A DNA stretch of 15,555 nt. Source: an uncultured Clostridia bacterium (GTDB taxonomy: Bacteria > Bacillota > Clostridia > Christensenellales > Borkfalkiaceae). The DNA lies in the NCBI GenBank assembly GCA_934254725.1, contig CAKQLR010000046.1:1-15555 (forward strand), in the 5' to 3' direction. Made by a program: the position numbers and the translations under genes. Numbering within the stretch: position 1 is the first letter of the stretch; each line of letters starts with the position of its first letter. The notes under the pieces were generated by a model, which saw only the letters and a list, made by a program, of their open reading frames with translations, was not told the DNA's origin and did no database searches. Positions 6,088 to 13,282 of the stretch are shown here, one piece after another.

Positions 6088-6141
6088 AAAAAAATAAAAT
6101 GTCGTCGGTCGCGCTCTTCAATCGGAAAACGCAACCGACGA
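6088..6141 (-). terminator. purA terminator upstream of exonuclease
   Basis: On the reverse strand GTCGGTTGCG and CGCGACCGAC (one T/G pair) close a loop of 16 bases, followed by GACATTTTATTTTTTT. The last T abuts the exonuclease ATG, so read-through or a promoter just upstream must supply that message. Confidence 0.8.
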
Positions 6142-6152
6142 GATAAATAAAC

Positions 6153-6182
6153 AATATATACTTGTTTTATGTTAGGGGTAAA
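6153..6182 (-). promoter_or_regulatory. Possible exonuclease promoter
   Basis: Reverse-strand TTTACC, 18-bp spacer, TATATT. If used, transcription would start before the purA terminator hairpin, making that hairpin part of the exonuclease leader. Weak match. Confidence 0.3.
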
Positions 6183-6214
6183 CCCTGAGTGTTAATCGAA
6201 TGAAGAACTACGGA

Positions 6215-7486
6215 TTAGTCCATAACAAGGTATTCTTCTCTCGAAGCGCCTACCGATACGTACTTGATTTTGCAACCGACTGCTTTTTCGATAAACTTAA
6301 TGTAATCGTAAGCTTCTTTCGGAAGATCGGAAGGTTTGCGGCAAGCGGAAATATCGCAATTCCAGCCGGGAAGGGTTTTGAATACGGGTTTGCAATCGTC
6401 AAGTTCGTCGGGGAACGGGAACTCGTCGATTACTTTGCCGTTAAGCTCATAGCCTACGCAGACCTCGATTTCTTTAAGATAGGAAAGAACGTCAAGCTTG
6501 GTTAAAGCAACGTAATTGGCCGCCTGCATTCTGCAACCGTATTTGGAAGCAACCACGTCGAACGGGCCGACTCTTCTCGGTCTGCCGGTAGCCGCGCCGT
6601 ATTCGCCGCCCGCTTTTCTGAGCTCCTCGCCCTTTTCGCCGAAGTACTCTGCGGTAAACGGACCTTCGCCGACGCATGTGGAATAAGCCTTCATGATGCC
6701 GATGGCTTCGTCAAGCTTATGGTTGGGGATGCCCGCGCCGATGGGTGCGTAAGCGGAAATTGTGGATGACGACGACGTGTACGGATAAATACCGAAGTCT
6801 ATATCGCGAAGCGCGCCGAGCTGAGCTTCGAACATAATTTTTTTGCCGTTGTTTGCAGCTTCGTTCAGGTACAAGCCGACGTCGCAAACGTATTTTTTAA
6901 GTTTGCCGCCGAACTCTTCGAGGTAAGCCACCATATCTTCGTACTTAACGGGTTCCTCGCCGTAAGCTTTTACGGTAAGATTTTTCCATTCGAGAATACC
7001 CTTAAGGCGTTCTTTCATTTTATCCATATTGAAAAGCTCGCCCATGCGGAGCGCTTTTTTCAAATATTTATCGCCGTAGATAGGTCCTATGCCTCTTCTT
7101 GTAGAGCCGAACTTCTTATCCGCAAGACGGTTTTCTTCCATGCAGTCCTGAAGCACGTTGTAGGGCATGCAGATAACCGCTTTATCCGAAATTTTCAAAT
7201 TCTTTTCGGTAATCGAAACGCCCGCTGCGGTAAGTTTTTCAATCTCTCCGCAGAGATGTTTTAAATCAATTACCATACCGTTGCCCATAACGTTTACAAC
7301 GGTTTCGCGAAGAACGCCGCTCGGCATAAGGTTGAGAACGAATTTACCTTTTTCGTTGATAACCGTATGTCCCGCGTTGTTTCCGCCCTGATAACGTACT
7401 ACTACGTCATAGTCCGCAGAGAGAAGGTCAACCATTCTGCCTTTTCCCTCGTCGCCCCAGTTGATACCGACAATAGAAGTTAACAT
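6215..7486 (-). CDS. purA: Adenylosuccinate synthetase
   Basis: 423 residues, normal family length. It joins IMP and aspartate using GTP to make adenylosuccinate, the first step from IMP to AMP, in the cytoplasm. Seen: the P-loop NWGDEGKGRMVD (catalytic Asp12), YQGGNNAGHTV (catalytic His40), the IMP-binding STRRGIGPIYGDK, GRPRRVGPFD, and a C-terminal guanine site region (TKLDVL, KYVSVGASREE). Two motifs differ from the common form: STRRGIGP in place of the usual TTGRGIGP, and YTSSSSTISAYAPIGAGIP in place of the usual 'VTSSN.TAGG...G.G.GP', so it belongs to a divergent branch. GGAG four to five bases before ATG 7486 sets the start. It lies 141 bases downstream of purB, whose product acts on its product. 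Confidence 0.97.
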   Translation of the reverse strand: MLTSIVGINWGDEGKGRMVDLLSADYDVVVRYQGGNNAGHTVINEKGKFVLNLMPSGVLRETVVNVMGNGMVIDLKHLCGEIEKLTAAGVSITEKNLKISDKAVICMPYNVLQDCMEENRLADKKFGSTRRGIGPIYGDKYLKKALRMGELFNMDKMKERLKGILEWKNLTVKAYGEEPVKYEDMVAYLEEFGGKLKKYVCDVGLYLNEAANNGKKIMFEAQLGALRDIDFGIYPYTSSSSTISAYAPIGAGIPNHKLDEAIGIMKAYSTCVGEGPFTAEYFGEKGEELRKAGGEYGAATGRPRRVGPFDVVASKYGCRMQAANYVALTKLDVLSYLKEIEVCVGYELNGKVIDEFPFPDELDDCKPVFKTLPGWNCDISACRKPSDLPKEAYDYIKFIEKAVGCKIKYVSVGASREEYLVMD

Positions 7487-7499
7487 AATATCTCCTTAC

Positions 7500-7613
7500 C
7501 GCGCTTTTGCGCTGATTTTTTTACGTTTGTATTTTTGAATTTTTGTGAAATTCAAATCTGATTTTTTAAATCTTACCCCGTTTTTTGTGAGAAAAAGGGG
7601 GTTTTTATTTTTT
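7500..7613. other. purB-purA intergenic hairpins
   Basis: Three inverted repeats lie between purB and purA. 7575-7602: ACCCC/GGGGT with inner T5/A5, followed on the forward strand by TTTTTATTTTTT, so a good terminator only for forward transcripts. 7534-7556: perfect 9-bp TTTGAATTT / AAATTCAAA. 7500-7512: GCGC-AAAA-GCGC just before the purA ribosome binding site. The reverse-strand versions lack U tracts, so purB and purA may still be co-transcribed with a structured spacer. I see no purine riboswitch core. Confidence 0.55.
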
Positions 7614-7627
7614 GAATATAAAAAAGC

Positions 7628-9067
7628 TTATACTTTTAAGTCGCTTTTTACGTTGTCTTTATGTCTTTCGAGAATGGGTTTTGCAACCGTTTCCACGAAC
7701 TCCGTAACCTGCGAAGCGCTTCTGCCCGTGTAGAGCGCGGGGTTGAGTTTTGCCAGAATTTCTTCCTTAGTTACGCCGAAAGCTTTATCCTCGGCAATCC
7801 TGTCGATAAGGTCATTGGGCTTGCCTTCCAGCTTGACCGCGCGTGCGGCTGCGTGGGAGGCGACCCTTAATTTTTCGTGAAGTTCCTGCCTGTCTCCGCC
7901 TGCGTTCACGGCGTCCATCATTATGTTTTCGGTAGCCATAAACGGCAATTTTTCCATAACTCTGCGGAGCACAACTCTGTCGTAAACGACCAGCCCCTCG
8001 GTGACGTTCATGTAAATATTCAGAATGGCGTCGGTAGCAAGGAATGCTTCGGCAACGGAAATCCTCTTGTTTGCGCTGTCGTCAAGCGTTCTTTCAAACC
8101 ACTGCGTTCCTGCAGTGAAAGCGGGATTGAGCGAATCTATTATTACGTACCTTGCAAGGGCGGAAATTCTCTCCGACCTCATGGGGTTGCGTTTGTAAGG
8201 CATTGCCGACGAGCCTATCTGGTTCTTTTCAAAAGGCTCTTCCATCTCCTCGAACGATTGCAGAATGCGAAGGTCGTTGGAGAATTTATACGCGCTCTGC
8301 GCTATTCCGGAAAGCGCGGACAGGAAATACGCGTCCACCTTTCTCGAATACGTCTGCCCCGAAACGGGAACGCATTCGGTAAAGCCCATTTCTTCGGCTA
8401 TAAGTCTTTCGAGTTCCTTGCACTTGTTTTCGTCTCCGCCGAAAAGCTCCATAAAGCTTGCCTGCGTGCCCGTAGTGCCTTTTTGTCCCAAAAGCTTCAG
8501 TTTTGAAAGACGGAACTCCAGTTCTTCTACGTCCTGCGAAAGTTCGTACGCCCAAAGCGTTGCTCTTTTGCCGACGGTGGTCAGCTGCGCGGGCTGAAGA
8601 TGGGTGTATGCAAGACAGGGCATATCCTTATATTTAAGCGCGAAATCGCTGAGGTTTCTTATTACCTGAGCGCATTTTTTGAGAATGATTTCGGAAGCTT
8701 CTTTCAGAATGATGACGTCCGTATTGTCGCCTACGTAGCAGCTGGTCGCACCGAGGTGAATTATGGGTTCGGCCTTCGGGCAAACTTTGCCGAACGCGTA
8801 AACGTGGGACATAACGTCGTGCCTGACCTCTCTTTCGCGGGCTTCGGCTACGGCGAAGTCTATGTTGTAAACGTTGGCTTCCATTTCGGAAATCTGTTCG
8901 TCCGTAATATCTAACCCGAGCTTTTTTTCCGCACGGGCAAGCGCAACCCAAAGCTTACGCCAGGTTGTGAATTTGAACTTGTCCGAAAAAACGTATTGCA
9001 TTTCGTCGCTCGCATAGCGAGTCGAAAGAGGCGAAACGTATTTTTCTCTTCTGTCGTTCTGTTCCAT
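7628..9067 (-). CDS. purB: Adenylosuccinate lyase
   Basis: 479 residues, fumarase/aspartase superfamily. It cleaves adenylosuccinate to AMP plus fumarate and SAICAR to AICAR, serving both halves of purine synthesis. Seen: RHDVMSH near residue 85, GATSCYVGDNTD near 110, THLQPAQLTTVGKRA with the catalytic-region His near 155, KGTTGTQASF, and the signature loop GSSAMPYKRNPMRSERI near 284-300 carrying the catalytic Ser. Length and motif spelling (TSCYVGDNTD) resemble the longer lyase subtype also found in eukaryotes. ATG 9067 follows AAGGAG. It is transcribed from a consensus extended -10 promoter and heads the purB-purA run on this strand. Confidence 0.97.
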   Translation of the reverse strand: MEQNDRREKYVSPLSTRYASDEMQYVFSDKFKFTTWRKLWVALARAEKKLGLDITDEQISEMEANVYNIDFAVAEAREREVRHDVMSHVYAFGKVCPKAEPIIHLGATSCYVGDNTDVIILKEASEIILKKCAQVIRNLSDFALKYKDMPCLAYTHLQPAQLTTVGKRATLWAYELSQDVEELEFRLSKLKLLGQKGTTGTQASFMELFGGDENKCKELERLIAEEMGFTECVPVSGQTYSRKVDAYFLSALSGIAQSAYKFSNDLRILQSFEEMEEPFEKNQIGSSAMPYKRNPMRSERISALARYVIIDSLNPAFTAGTQWFERTLDDSANKRISVAEAFLATDAILNIYMNVTEGLVVYDRVVLRRVMEKLPFMATENIMMDAVNAGGDRQELHEKLRVASHAAARAVKLEGKPNDLIDRIAEDKAFGVTKEEILAKLNPALYTGRSASQVTEFVETVAKPILERHKDNVKSDLKV

Positions 9068-9125
9068 AAAAGCTCCTTAAGGGCGGTGAATTACGGCGAT
9101 GCGTAACACTTTCTGCTGATAAATA

Positions 9126-9154
9126 ATTTTACCACCTATTTATATAAAAGTCAA
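9126..9154 (-). promoter_or_regulatory. purB promoter, TTGACT-17-TAAAAT
   Basis: Reverse-strand TTGACT, 17-bp spacer, TGG directly before TAAAAT (extended -10). It lies about 60 bases before the purB start and just beyond the terminator of the small-protein operon. Confidence 0.9.
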
Positions 9155-9189
9155 TTACTTGTCGGGGGTGTGTTTTTTTTGAAAAAGCA

Positions 9190-9235
9190 AATAAAAAGCC
9201 GAGGCCAAACGGCTGTTTTCCGTTCAACCCCGGTT
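9190..9235 (-). terminator. Terminator of the small-protein operon
   Basis: CCGAGGCCAAACGG (9199-9212) pairs with CCGTTCAACCCCGG (9220-9233) over 14 bp allowing G.T pairs. On the reverse strand CTTTTTATTTG follows, and on the forward strand TTTTGTTTTT. It separates the small-protein operon from the purB promoter. Confidence 0.8.
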
Positions 9236-9313
9236 TTGTTTTTAGTTTTTATCCTTTTTTCATTCGGATATTTATTTGCGGAAATACTCCGCGATTTCTT
9301 TTGTGAAAACGGA

Positions 9314-9448
9314 TTATAAATCGTCTACATCCTGAACGGGTTCTTCGTTTCTGCCTAAAAGGTAGTTACCCGTGTAACTTCCCAAGGGGTCGAAGCTTGA
9401 TTTCATATTCCGTTTGCTTTCGATATTTTTTTTCTTGTGTTTTTTCAT
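9314..9448 (-). CDS. 44-residue hydrophilic protein, DPLGSYTG / PVQDVDDL
   Basis: Below usual gene-caller length but well supported: GGAGACGAA precedes ATG 9448, with the GGAG overlapping the stop of the preceding small gene. The product begins MKKHKKKNIESKRNMKSSF (very basic), then DPLGSYTGNYLLGRN and ends EEPVQDVDDL (acidic), giving a strongly bipolar charge. From memory, short clostridial hypothetical proteins share a 'GSYTG ... PVQDaDDL' ending; I have no function for them and could not check. No membrane segment or signal. A terminator lies about 80 bases downstream. Confidence 0.75.
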   Translation of the reverse strand: MKKHKKKNIESKRNMKSSFDPLGSYTGNYLLGRNEEPVQDVDDL

Positions 9449-9457
9449 TTCGTCTCC

Positions 9458-9559
9458 TTACTTGCAGTTTTTGGTACCGCAATCGGAAGTCTTCTGAGAC
9501 TTCGCGGAAGAACTTGTCTTAGCGTTTTTTGTTGCAGATTTTACGTTTTTAGTCTTCAT
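9458..9559 (-). CDS. 33-residue Lys/Ser/Thr-rich protein
   Basis: ATG 9559 to TAA 9458. The sequence begins MKTKNVKSATKNAKTSSSA and ends TSDCGTKNCK, low-complexity and basic with two Cys near the end (CGTKNC), which could bind metal or form a disulfide. It lacks a clear Shine-Dalgarno (AAAAAAGCATT before ATG), but the stop codon overlaps the GGAG of the next gene, nine bases before its ATG, which argues for translational coupling. The composition recalls small spore-associated or nucleic-acid-binding proteins; that is only a resemblance. Confidence 0.6.
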   Translation of the reverse strand: MKTKNVKSATKNAKTSSSAKSQKTSDCGTKNCK

Positions 9560-9589
9560 AATGCTTTTTTCTGCGCAAGGTGTCTTTAA

Positions 9590-9617
9590 TTTATACTTTT
9601 ATAAAAGCTTTTGCAAA
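9590..9617 (-). promoter_or_regulatory. Possible promoter of small-protein operon
   Basis: Reverse-strand TTTGCA, 16-bp spacer, TATAAA, about 30 bases before ATG 9559. Moderate match; a sporulation sigma factor was considered, but its -10 motif is not evident. Upstream at about 9640-9657 a strong AAGGAGGT has no start codon after it. Confidence 0.35.
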
Positions 9618-9680
9618 GTTATTTTGCTTTAAAGTCCTGCGCTTTTTACCTCCTTCGCTAATTATTTTGCGCCGGTTTCA

Positions 9681-9756
9681 CCGCCGATATACTTAAAAAA
9701 CAATTCCAAAGTTTAGAAATTGATGAAAACTCAGCCAAAAAACTTGCTATCGGCGG
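9681..9756. repeat. Split inverted repeat CCGCCGATA / TATCGGCGG
   Basis: Perfect 9-nt arms at 9681-9689 and 9748-9756, 58 bases apart. The right arm covers the end of the -35 and the spacer of the regulator promoter; the left arm lies in the divergent upstream region. Candidate paired operator half-sites or a long stem in a transcript. Confidence 0.5.
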
Positions 9757-9772
9757 CAAAAAAATGTAAAAT
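9744..9772 (+). promoter_or_regulatory. Promoter of CdaR/PucR-type gene
   Basis: TTGCTA at 9744-9749, 17-bp spacer, TAAAAT at 9767-9772. Start predicted near 9779, inside the palindrome that follows. Confidence 0.7.
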
Positions 9773-9775
9773 ATA

Positions 9776-9794
9776 TTTGTGCAAAATGCACAAA
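9776..9794. promoter_or_regulatory. Palindromic operator-like site TTTGTGCA-AAA-TGCACAAA
   Basis: Perfect 8-nt arms around AAA, centred a few bases after the predicted start of the regulator gene. This is the expected position for an autoregulatory binding site. Confidence 0.65.
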
Positions 9795-9835
9795 GAATTT
9801 AACGGAGAATTATTTCGCGGAATAAAGAACGGAAT

Positions 9836-10861
9836 ATGGCTATGGATAAAGATTTGCAACAGTTTTTAAAGAAAATATCCTCTCACACGGGCATAAGAAT
9901 AGAGGCTACGCCTTATTCGGAATACCCGAAAATCGCCCTGTTAAAGCACGGCGACGTGTTTTTCGACCAGACCGACAAGACGACGGGATTCGTTTTTTAC
10001 GTTCACGGGGAGAAATTCGTGGGAGTAATAGACGGGGCGGATAAGACTTCCAGGAATTACGCCTATCTTATTCAGGGGCTTATAGAAAACGCCGGCAGTG
10101 CGGATATTTCGCTCGGATTAAAGGAATACCTGAAAAAAATAGTGACGGGCGATTGCTCCAAAATACAGGTGCAGAAGTTCCTTAACAAGTTTAACGTTCC
10201 CGACGTGCCCAGTTACGCCATTGTTTTAAAGGCGGGCGCAAACAGAACGGCAGACGTTATGAATGTGCTCGACAGCTATCTTTCAAACGCGCTCGACACA
10301 GCTATAGACTTCGGAAGCGGCAACGTGGTTCTTGTTAAGTTTATAGACTCCCCGAGCGATATGGAATACCAATCCGCGGGTGAATTTGCGGAGTATCTCA
10401 GCCGCTCTCTTTACGAAGAACTTGGCGTTTCCGTGCAGATGGGCGTCGGTACGGCGGTTAGAAATCTTCAGGAAATAACCCTTTCCTACGGGCAGGCGCT
10501 CGCCGCGCTCAAAATGAGCGAAATATTTAATTCCAAAGGCTCCGTCCATAATTACAAGGAGTATGTTCTTATAAGAATGCTGGAGGAAATTCCCGGCGCA
10601 AAACTTAGAGAATATTATAACATTTTGTGCGGCGACGATTCGGGTGAAATCTTTTCCGACCCCGATATGCTTAACACTGCAGAGGAGTTTCTTAATAACA
10701 GCCTTAACGTCAGCGAGACTTCAAGAAAGCTGTTTATGCACAGAAACACTTTGATGTACAGGCTGGATAAAATAGAAAAGGCAACGGGGCTTAATATAAG
10801 GAATTTTTCCGATGCGGTAACCTTCCGCGTTATCATAATTCTCGGTAAACTTTTGGGGTAA
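9836..10861 (+). CDS. CdaR/PucR-family transcription regulator
   Basis: 341 residues. The C-terminal ~55 residues carry the PucR-type helix-turn-helix (HTH_30): FLNNSLNVSETSRKLFMHRN, TLMYRLDKIEKATGLNIRNF, DAVTFRVIIIL. The middle (about 120-235; YAIVLKAG, NVVLVKFID, ELGVSVQMGVGTAVRNLQEI, YGQALAALKM) matches the GGDEF-like dimer/sensor domain of CdaR-type regulators. The N-terminal 100 residues look like a small sensor domain. In other bacteria CdaR proteins respond to sugar diacids; the ligand here is unknown and no such pathway is adjacent. ATG 9836 (or ATG 9842) lacks a strong ribosome binding site; GGAAT is nearest. A promoter and a perfect palindrome lie upstream, suggesting autoregulation. 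The S41 protease follows 132 bases later on the same strand. Confidence 0.88.
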   Translation: MAMDKDLQQFLKKISSHTGIRIEATPYSEYPKIALLKHGDVFFDQTDKTTGFVFYVHGEKFVGVIDGADKTSRNYAYLIQGLIENAGSADISLGLKEYLKKIVTGDCSKIQVQKFLNKFNVPDVPSYAIVLKAGANRTADVMNVLDSYLSNALDTAIDFGSGNVVLVKFIDSPSDMEYQSAGEFAEYLSRSLYEELGVSVQMGVGTAVRNLQEITLSYGQALAALKMSEIFNSKGSVHNYKEYVLIRMLEEIPGAKLREYYNILCGDDSGEIFSDPDMLNTAEEFLNNSLNVSETSRKLFMHRNTLMYRLDKIEKATGLNIRNFSDAVTFRVIIILGKLLG

Positions 10862-10993
10862 ACGGATATAAAAAAGGGAATAATTTAGTCGGCGGGAATT
10901 TGAATTTGCTTAAAATTTATGCAGTTCGTTTTCCTTCAGGGGGAATGTTTAAAAGCTTGTTTTGGCGCGATAATGCGCGAAAAAGGGGGCTAA

Positions 10994-12292
10994 ATGAAAA
11001 AATTATCGATTACGGCAAAGAAAATAATTATAACCGTTCTCGTCGTGCTTTTGTCCGTCGGAACGTTTTTTCTCGGATACGGAGTGCGTGAATGGAAGAT
11101 GAATCCTTCCGCTGCAAAGCTCGACGATATACTTAATCTGATAGAGAACAACTACGACGGAGAGTTCGACAGAGACAAATTTATCGCTTCCGCGGTGAGC
11201 GGCTCTCTCGACAGATTTTCTGCTTACTTTACGGAAAGCGAGTATAAAACCAATCTGGAGCAAAGCCAGGGAATTAAAAAAGGCAAACTCGGGATAAGCT
11301 TCTATACGGGTACGAACAGGATTTATTCGGTGGAGGGAAACTCCCCCGCGGAAAAAGCCGGCATTACTTCGGGCGAAGTGATAGGTGTTAAGGGCAAGGA
11401 CGAAGCGGAGTTCACCGCCGTTGAAACGAGTGCCGATTTTTTGGAAAAGTATTCCGTTTTCGAACTTGACGAGGAATTTTTCCTGAAGATAAAAACCTGT
11501 GACGGAGTTAAAGAATATACGGTTAAAAAGAGCGATTATCTTCAGTCTTTCGTATGGTATCAGGATTTTTCGGGTAGTTACGGCTTGACTAAAACGGACG
11601 GCAAATGGGAAACCGAAAAGCTTGGCTTCGACCTCGTGAGCGAAGTGAAAGACGGCTACTGTTTTGTTAGATTTGCGTCTTTTTACGGGGATGCGGAAAC
11701 TCAGATGGAAGCCGTTCTCGAAAAAATGAAGTCGAACGGCATTAAAAAAATAGTGCTCGATTTAAGACAGAACGGCGGAGGTTATCTGGATGTTTTGTGC
11801 GGAATAACAAGGTTTTTCTGCCCCGGTAAGCCCGCTCAGGCGGTTGCCGTTGCACAGTATAAAAAAGGGAGCTACGTTTTTAAAGCCCCGCTCAGTGCGA
11901 ACAGATACGGCGATTTCGGTTTTGAAAAAATCGTTCTGCTCATGAGCGAAGGCACTGCTTCCGCATCCGAAGCTCTTGCGGGTGCTATTCTTGATTATGA
12001 CGAAAAATCCGGGAAAAATATTGTAAAAATAGTTCTTTCGGATTCCGTTTCGCAAAATGCCGACGGCACTCAGACGACCGTTTACCGTAGCTACGGCAAA
12101 GGCATTATGCAAAGCCATTACAAGCTTTCGGACGGCAGCGTTTTAAAGATGACAAACGCGCATCTTACCTGGCCCGTTTCGGGCAAAACAATTCACGGCG
12201 TGGGCATAACGCCGGATACCGACAGTCGCGTTGTCGGCGTGAAATCTATCGAGGGCAAGGACGCACAGGCGGAATTTGCGATGACCGATTAA
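10994..12292 (+). CDS. S41-family C-terminal processing peptidase
   Basis: 432 residues, membrane-anchored with the domain outside. After a basic start, residues about 10-30 (IIITVLVVLLSVGTFFLGYG) form one membrane segment. Then come a helical region, a PDZ domain (about 93-165: LGISFYTG, SPAEKAGITSGEVIGVKG) and the S41 core with IVLDLRQNGGGYLDVL. The catalytic pair is Ser323 in SEGTASASE and Lys369 in SYGKGIMQ, spaced 46 residues apart, whereas classical Prc/CtpA has 25, so about 21 extra residues (around LSDSVSQNADGTQTTVY) sit between them. It should cleave exported or membrane proteins near their C-termini. ATG 10994 follows AGGGGG. A bidirectional terminator lies 34 bases after the stop. 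No clear promoter in 10862-10993, so it may be co-transcribed with the regulator gene. Confidence 0.93.
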   Translation: MKKLSITAKKIIITVLVVLLSVGTFFLGYGVREWKMNPSAAKLDDILNLIENNYDGEFDRDKFIASAVSGSLDRFSAYFTESEYKTNLEQSQGIKKGKLGISFYTGTNRIYSVEGNSPAEKAGITSGEVIGVKGKDEAEFTAVETSADFLEKYSVFELDEEFFLKIKTCDGVKEYTVKKSDYLQSFVWYQDFSGSYGLTKTDGKWETEKLGFDLVSEVKDGYCFVRFASFYGDAETQMEAVLEKMKSNGIKKIVLDLRQNGGGYLDVLCGITRFFCPGKPAQAVAVAQYKKGSYVFKAPLSANRYGDFGFEKIVLLMSEGTASASEALAGAILDYDEKSGKNIVKIVLSDSVSQNADGTQTTVYRSYGKGIMQSHYKLSDGSVLKMTNAHLTWPVSGKTIHGVGITPDTDSRVVGVKSIEGKDAQAEFAMTD

Positions 12293-12325
12293 ATTTATGT
12301 AAAAACTTTCTTAAGAAAAAAATAG

Positions 12326-12360
12326 GGCGTTCCTCTTTTTGCGGAACGCCTTGCTTTTTA
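12326..12360. terminator. Bidirectional terminator
   Basis: GGCGTTCC (12326-12333) and GGAACGCC (12343-12350) form a perfect 8-bp stem. Forward TTGCTTTTTA and reverse CTATTTTTTT tails suit both the protease gene and the convergent three-gene operon. Confidence 0.9.
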
Positions 12361-12377
12361 TAAAGAAAATATTTAAC

Positions 12378-12635
12378 TTATTCCCAACCCTTTTTGGCTT
12401 TATATTCGATTAACGCTTTTGCGAGCTGATCCCCGCAAGACGTATCGGCTTGACATTTAATTCCTTTAAGGGTAGCTATTACCTCGTCGATATCCTTTCC
12501 GTTGACAAGACGGGAAACCGCCTGAAGGTTTCCGCTGCAACCGCCTATAAATTTAACGTTGATAAGACGGTGGTCTTCGGTTACGTCGAAAAGAATTTGA
12601 CGGGAACAAGTTCCTTTGGTCATATAAGTGTTCAT
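12378..12635 (-). CDS. TSCPD-domain small protein (TIGR03905-like)
   Basis: 85 residues from ATG 12635. Four spaced Cys: MTKGTCSRQI, KFIGGCSGNLQAV, LKGIKCQADTSCGDQLAKAL. This is the TSCPD arrangement of a conserved small clostridial protein also related to a C-terminal piece of ribonucleotide reductases; its function is unknown, and metal binding is plausible. Here the motif itself reads TSCGDQLA instead of TSCPDQLA. A TTG at 12644 extends the frame by three codons but is too close to the AGGAGG (three to four bases); ATG 12635, with the family-typical MNTY.TKGTCS opening, is preferred. Last gene of the HPr-like / DUF4364 / TSCPD run. Confidence 0.88.
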   Translation of the reverse strand: MNTYMTKGTCSRQILFDVTEDHRLINVKFIGGCSGNLQAVSRLVNGKDIDEVIATLKGIKCQADTSCGDQLAKALIEYKAKKGWE

Positions 12636-12686
12636 TATAATCAATGACCTCCTGTTGAAAATAGTGTGTTTTAACCTTGCGGAAAA

Positions 12687-13217
12687 TCAATCCACAAGGT
12701 TTTCGTAAATGAGCGCATAAAAATCAGCCGCCTTATCCTCCCAACTGAGGTAAACGCTTTTTGCCGTCTGGCGGGAAGGAACGACGAACTTCAGCTCGAG
12801 CAGCGGCTGAGCAGGCTCTATAATTTTTAAATGAACGGTGTAAGTGCCGTCTTTGTTCATAAAATAATCGGCAAAGCACTCTTGCTTTTTGCGGTACTTG
12901 TTGCGGTTATTCTTTACGAACATAGCGATTTCTTCCCTTGTGCTTGTGGGAATCTTCACAAAATAATTAGCAAGGCACATTCTTCCGTCCGAAGTGATGG
13001 TGTACATAGGTTCGCCCGTGGCGTTTATGTTGTAAATGAAGCCGCAATCCACCAGTTGTCCTATTATGGGTTTGCAATCCATATATGACATCCAGGAGTT
13101 GCTGGACGTGCACATATCGAGTATTGTGCTTTCCGATAGCGGCGCCTCCATTTTGTCAAAGACGAAAAGCAATATTAACTTGTTTAAAAGAGCTTCGCCC
13201 TTGACTTGTTGCTGCAT
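12687..13217 (-). CDS. DUF4364 family protein, winged-helix N-terminus
   Basis: 176 residues from ATG 13217. The opening KGEALLNKLILLFVFDKMEA, then SESTILDMCTS, MDCKPIIGQLVDCGFIYN and YTITSDGRMCL is a winged-helix-like DNA- or protein-binding fold as in the clostridial DUF4364 family. The C-terminal half (YFMNKDGTYTVHLKIIEPAQ, LLELKFVVPSR) is a beta-rich domain, possibly for dimerisation or ligand binding. Function is not known; a transcription regulator is the likeliest. The frame extends to a TTG at 13241, but ATG 13217 matches where family members usually begin; only AGGACGG is present as a ribosome binding site, poorly spaced. It lies 65 bases after the HPr-like gene and 51 before the TSCPD gene. 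Confidence 0.85.
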   Translation of the reverse strand: MQQQVKGEALLNKLILLFVFDKMEAPLSESTILDMCTSSNSWMSYMDCKPIIGQLVDCGFIYNINATGEPMYTITSDGRMCLANYFVKIPTSTREEIAMFVKNNRNKYRKKQECFADYFMNKDGTYTVHLKIIEPAQPLLELKFVVPSRQTAKSVYLSWEDKAADFYALIYENLVD

Positions 13218-13282
13218 GCCGAAAACCGTCCTAAGCCCCAAGGCAGAACGGTTAAATCGATTAGCCTACGGAGCTGTTTTAA

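Noticed and set aside
9681..9794. CRISPR-like or iteron repeats near the regulator promoter
   Set aside because: Only one split inverted pair and one palindrome; no direct repeats with regular spacing.
10900..11091. Forward ORF of 63 codons before the S41 gene
   Set aside because: Overlaps the protease start in another frame, begins without ATG support and lacks a ribosome binding site.
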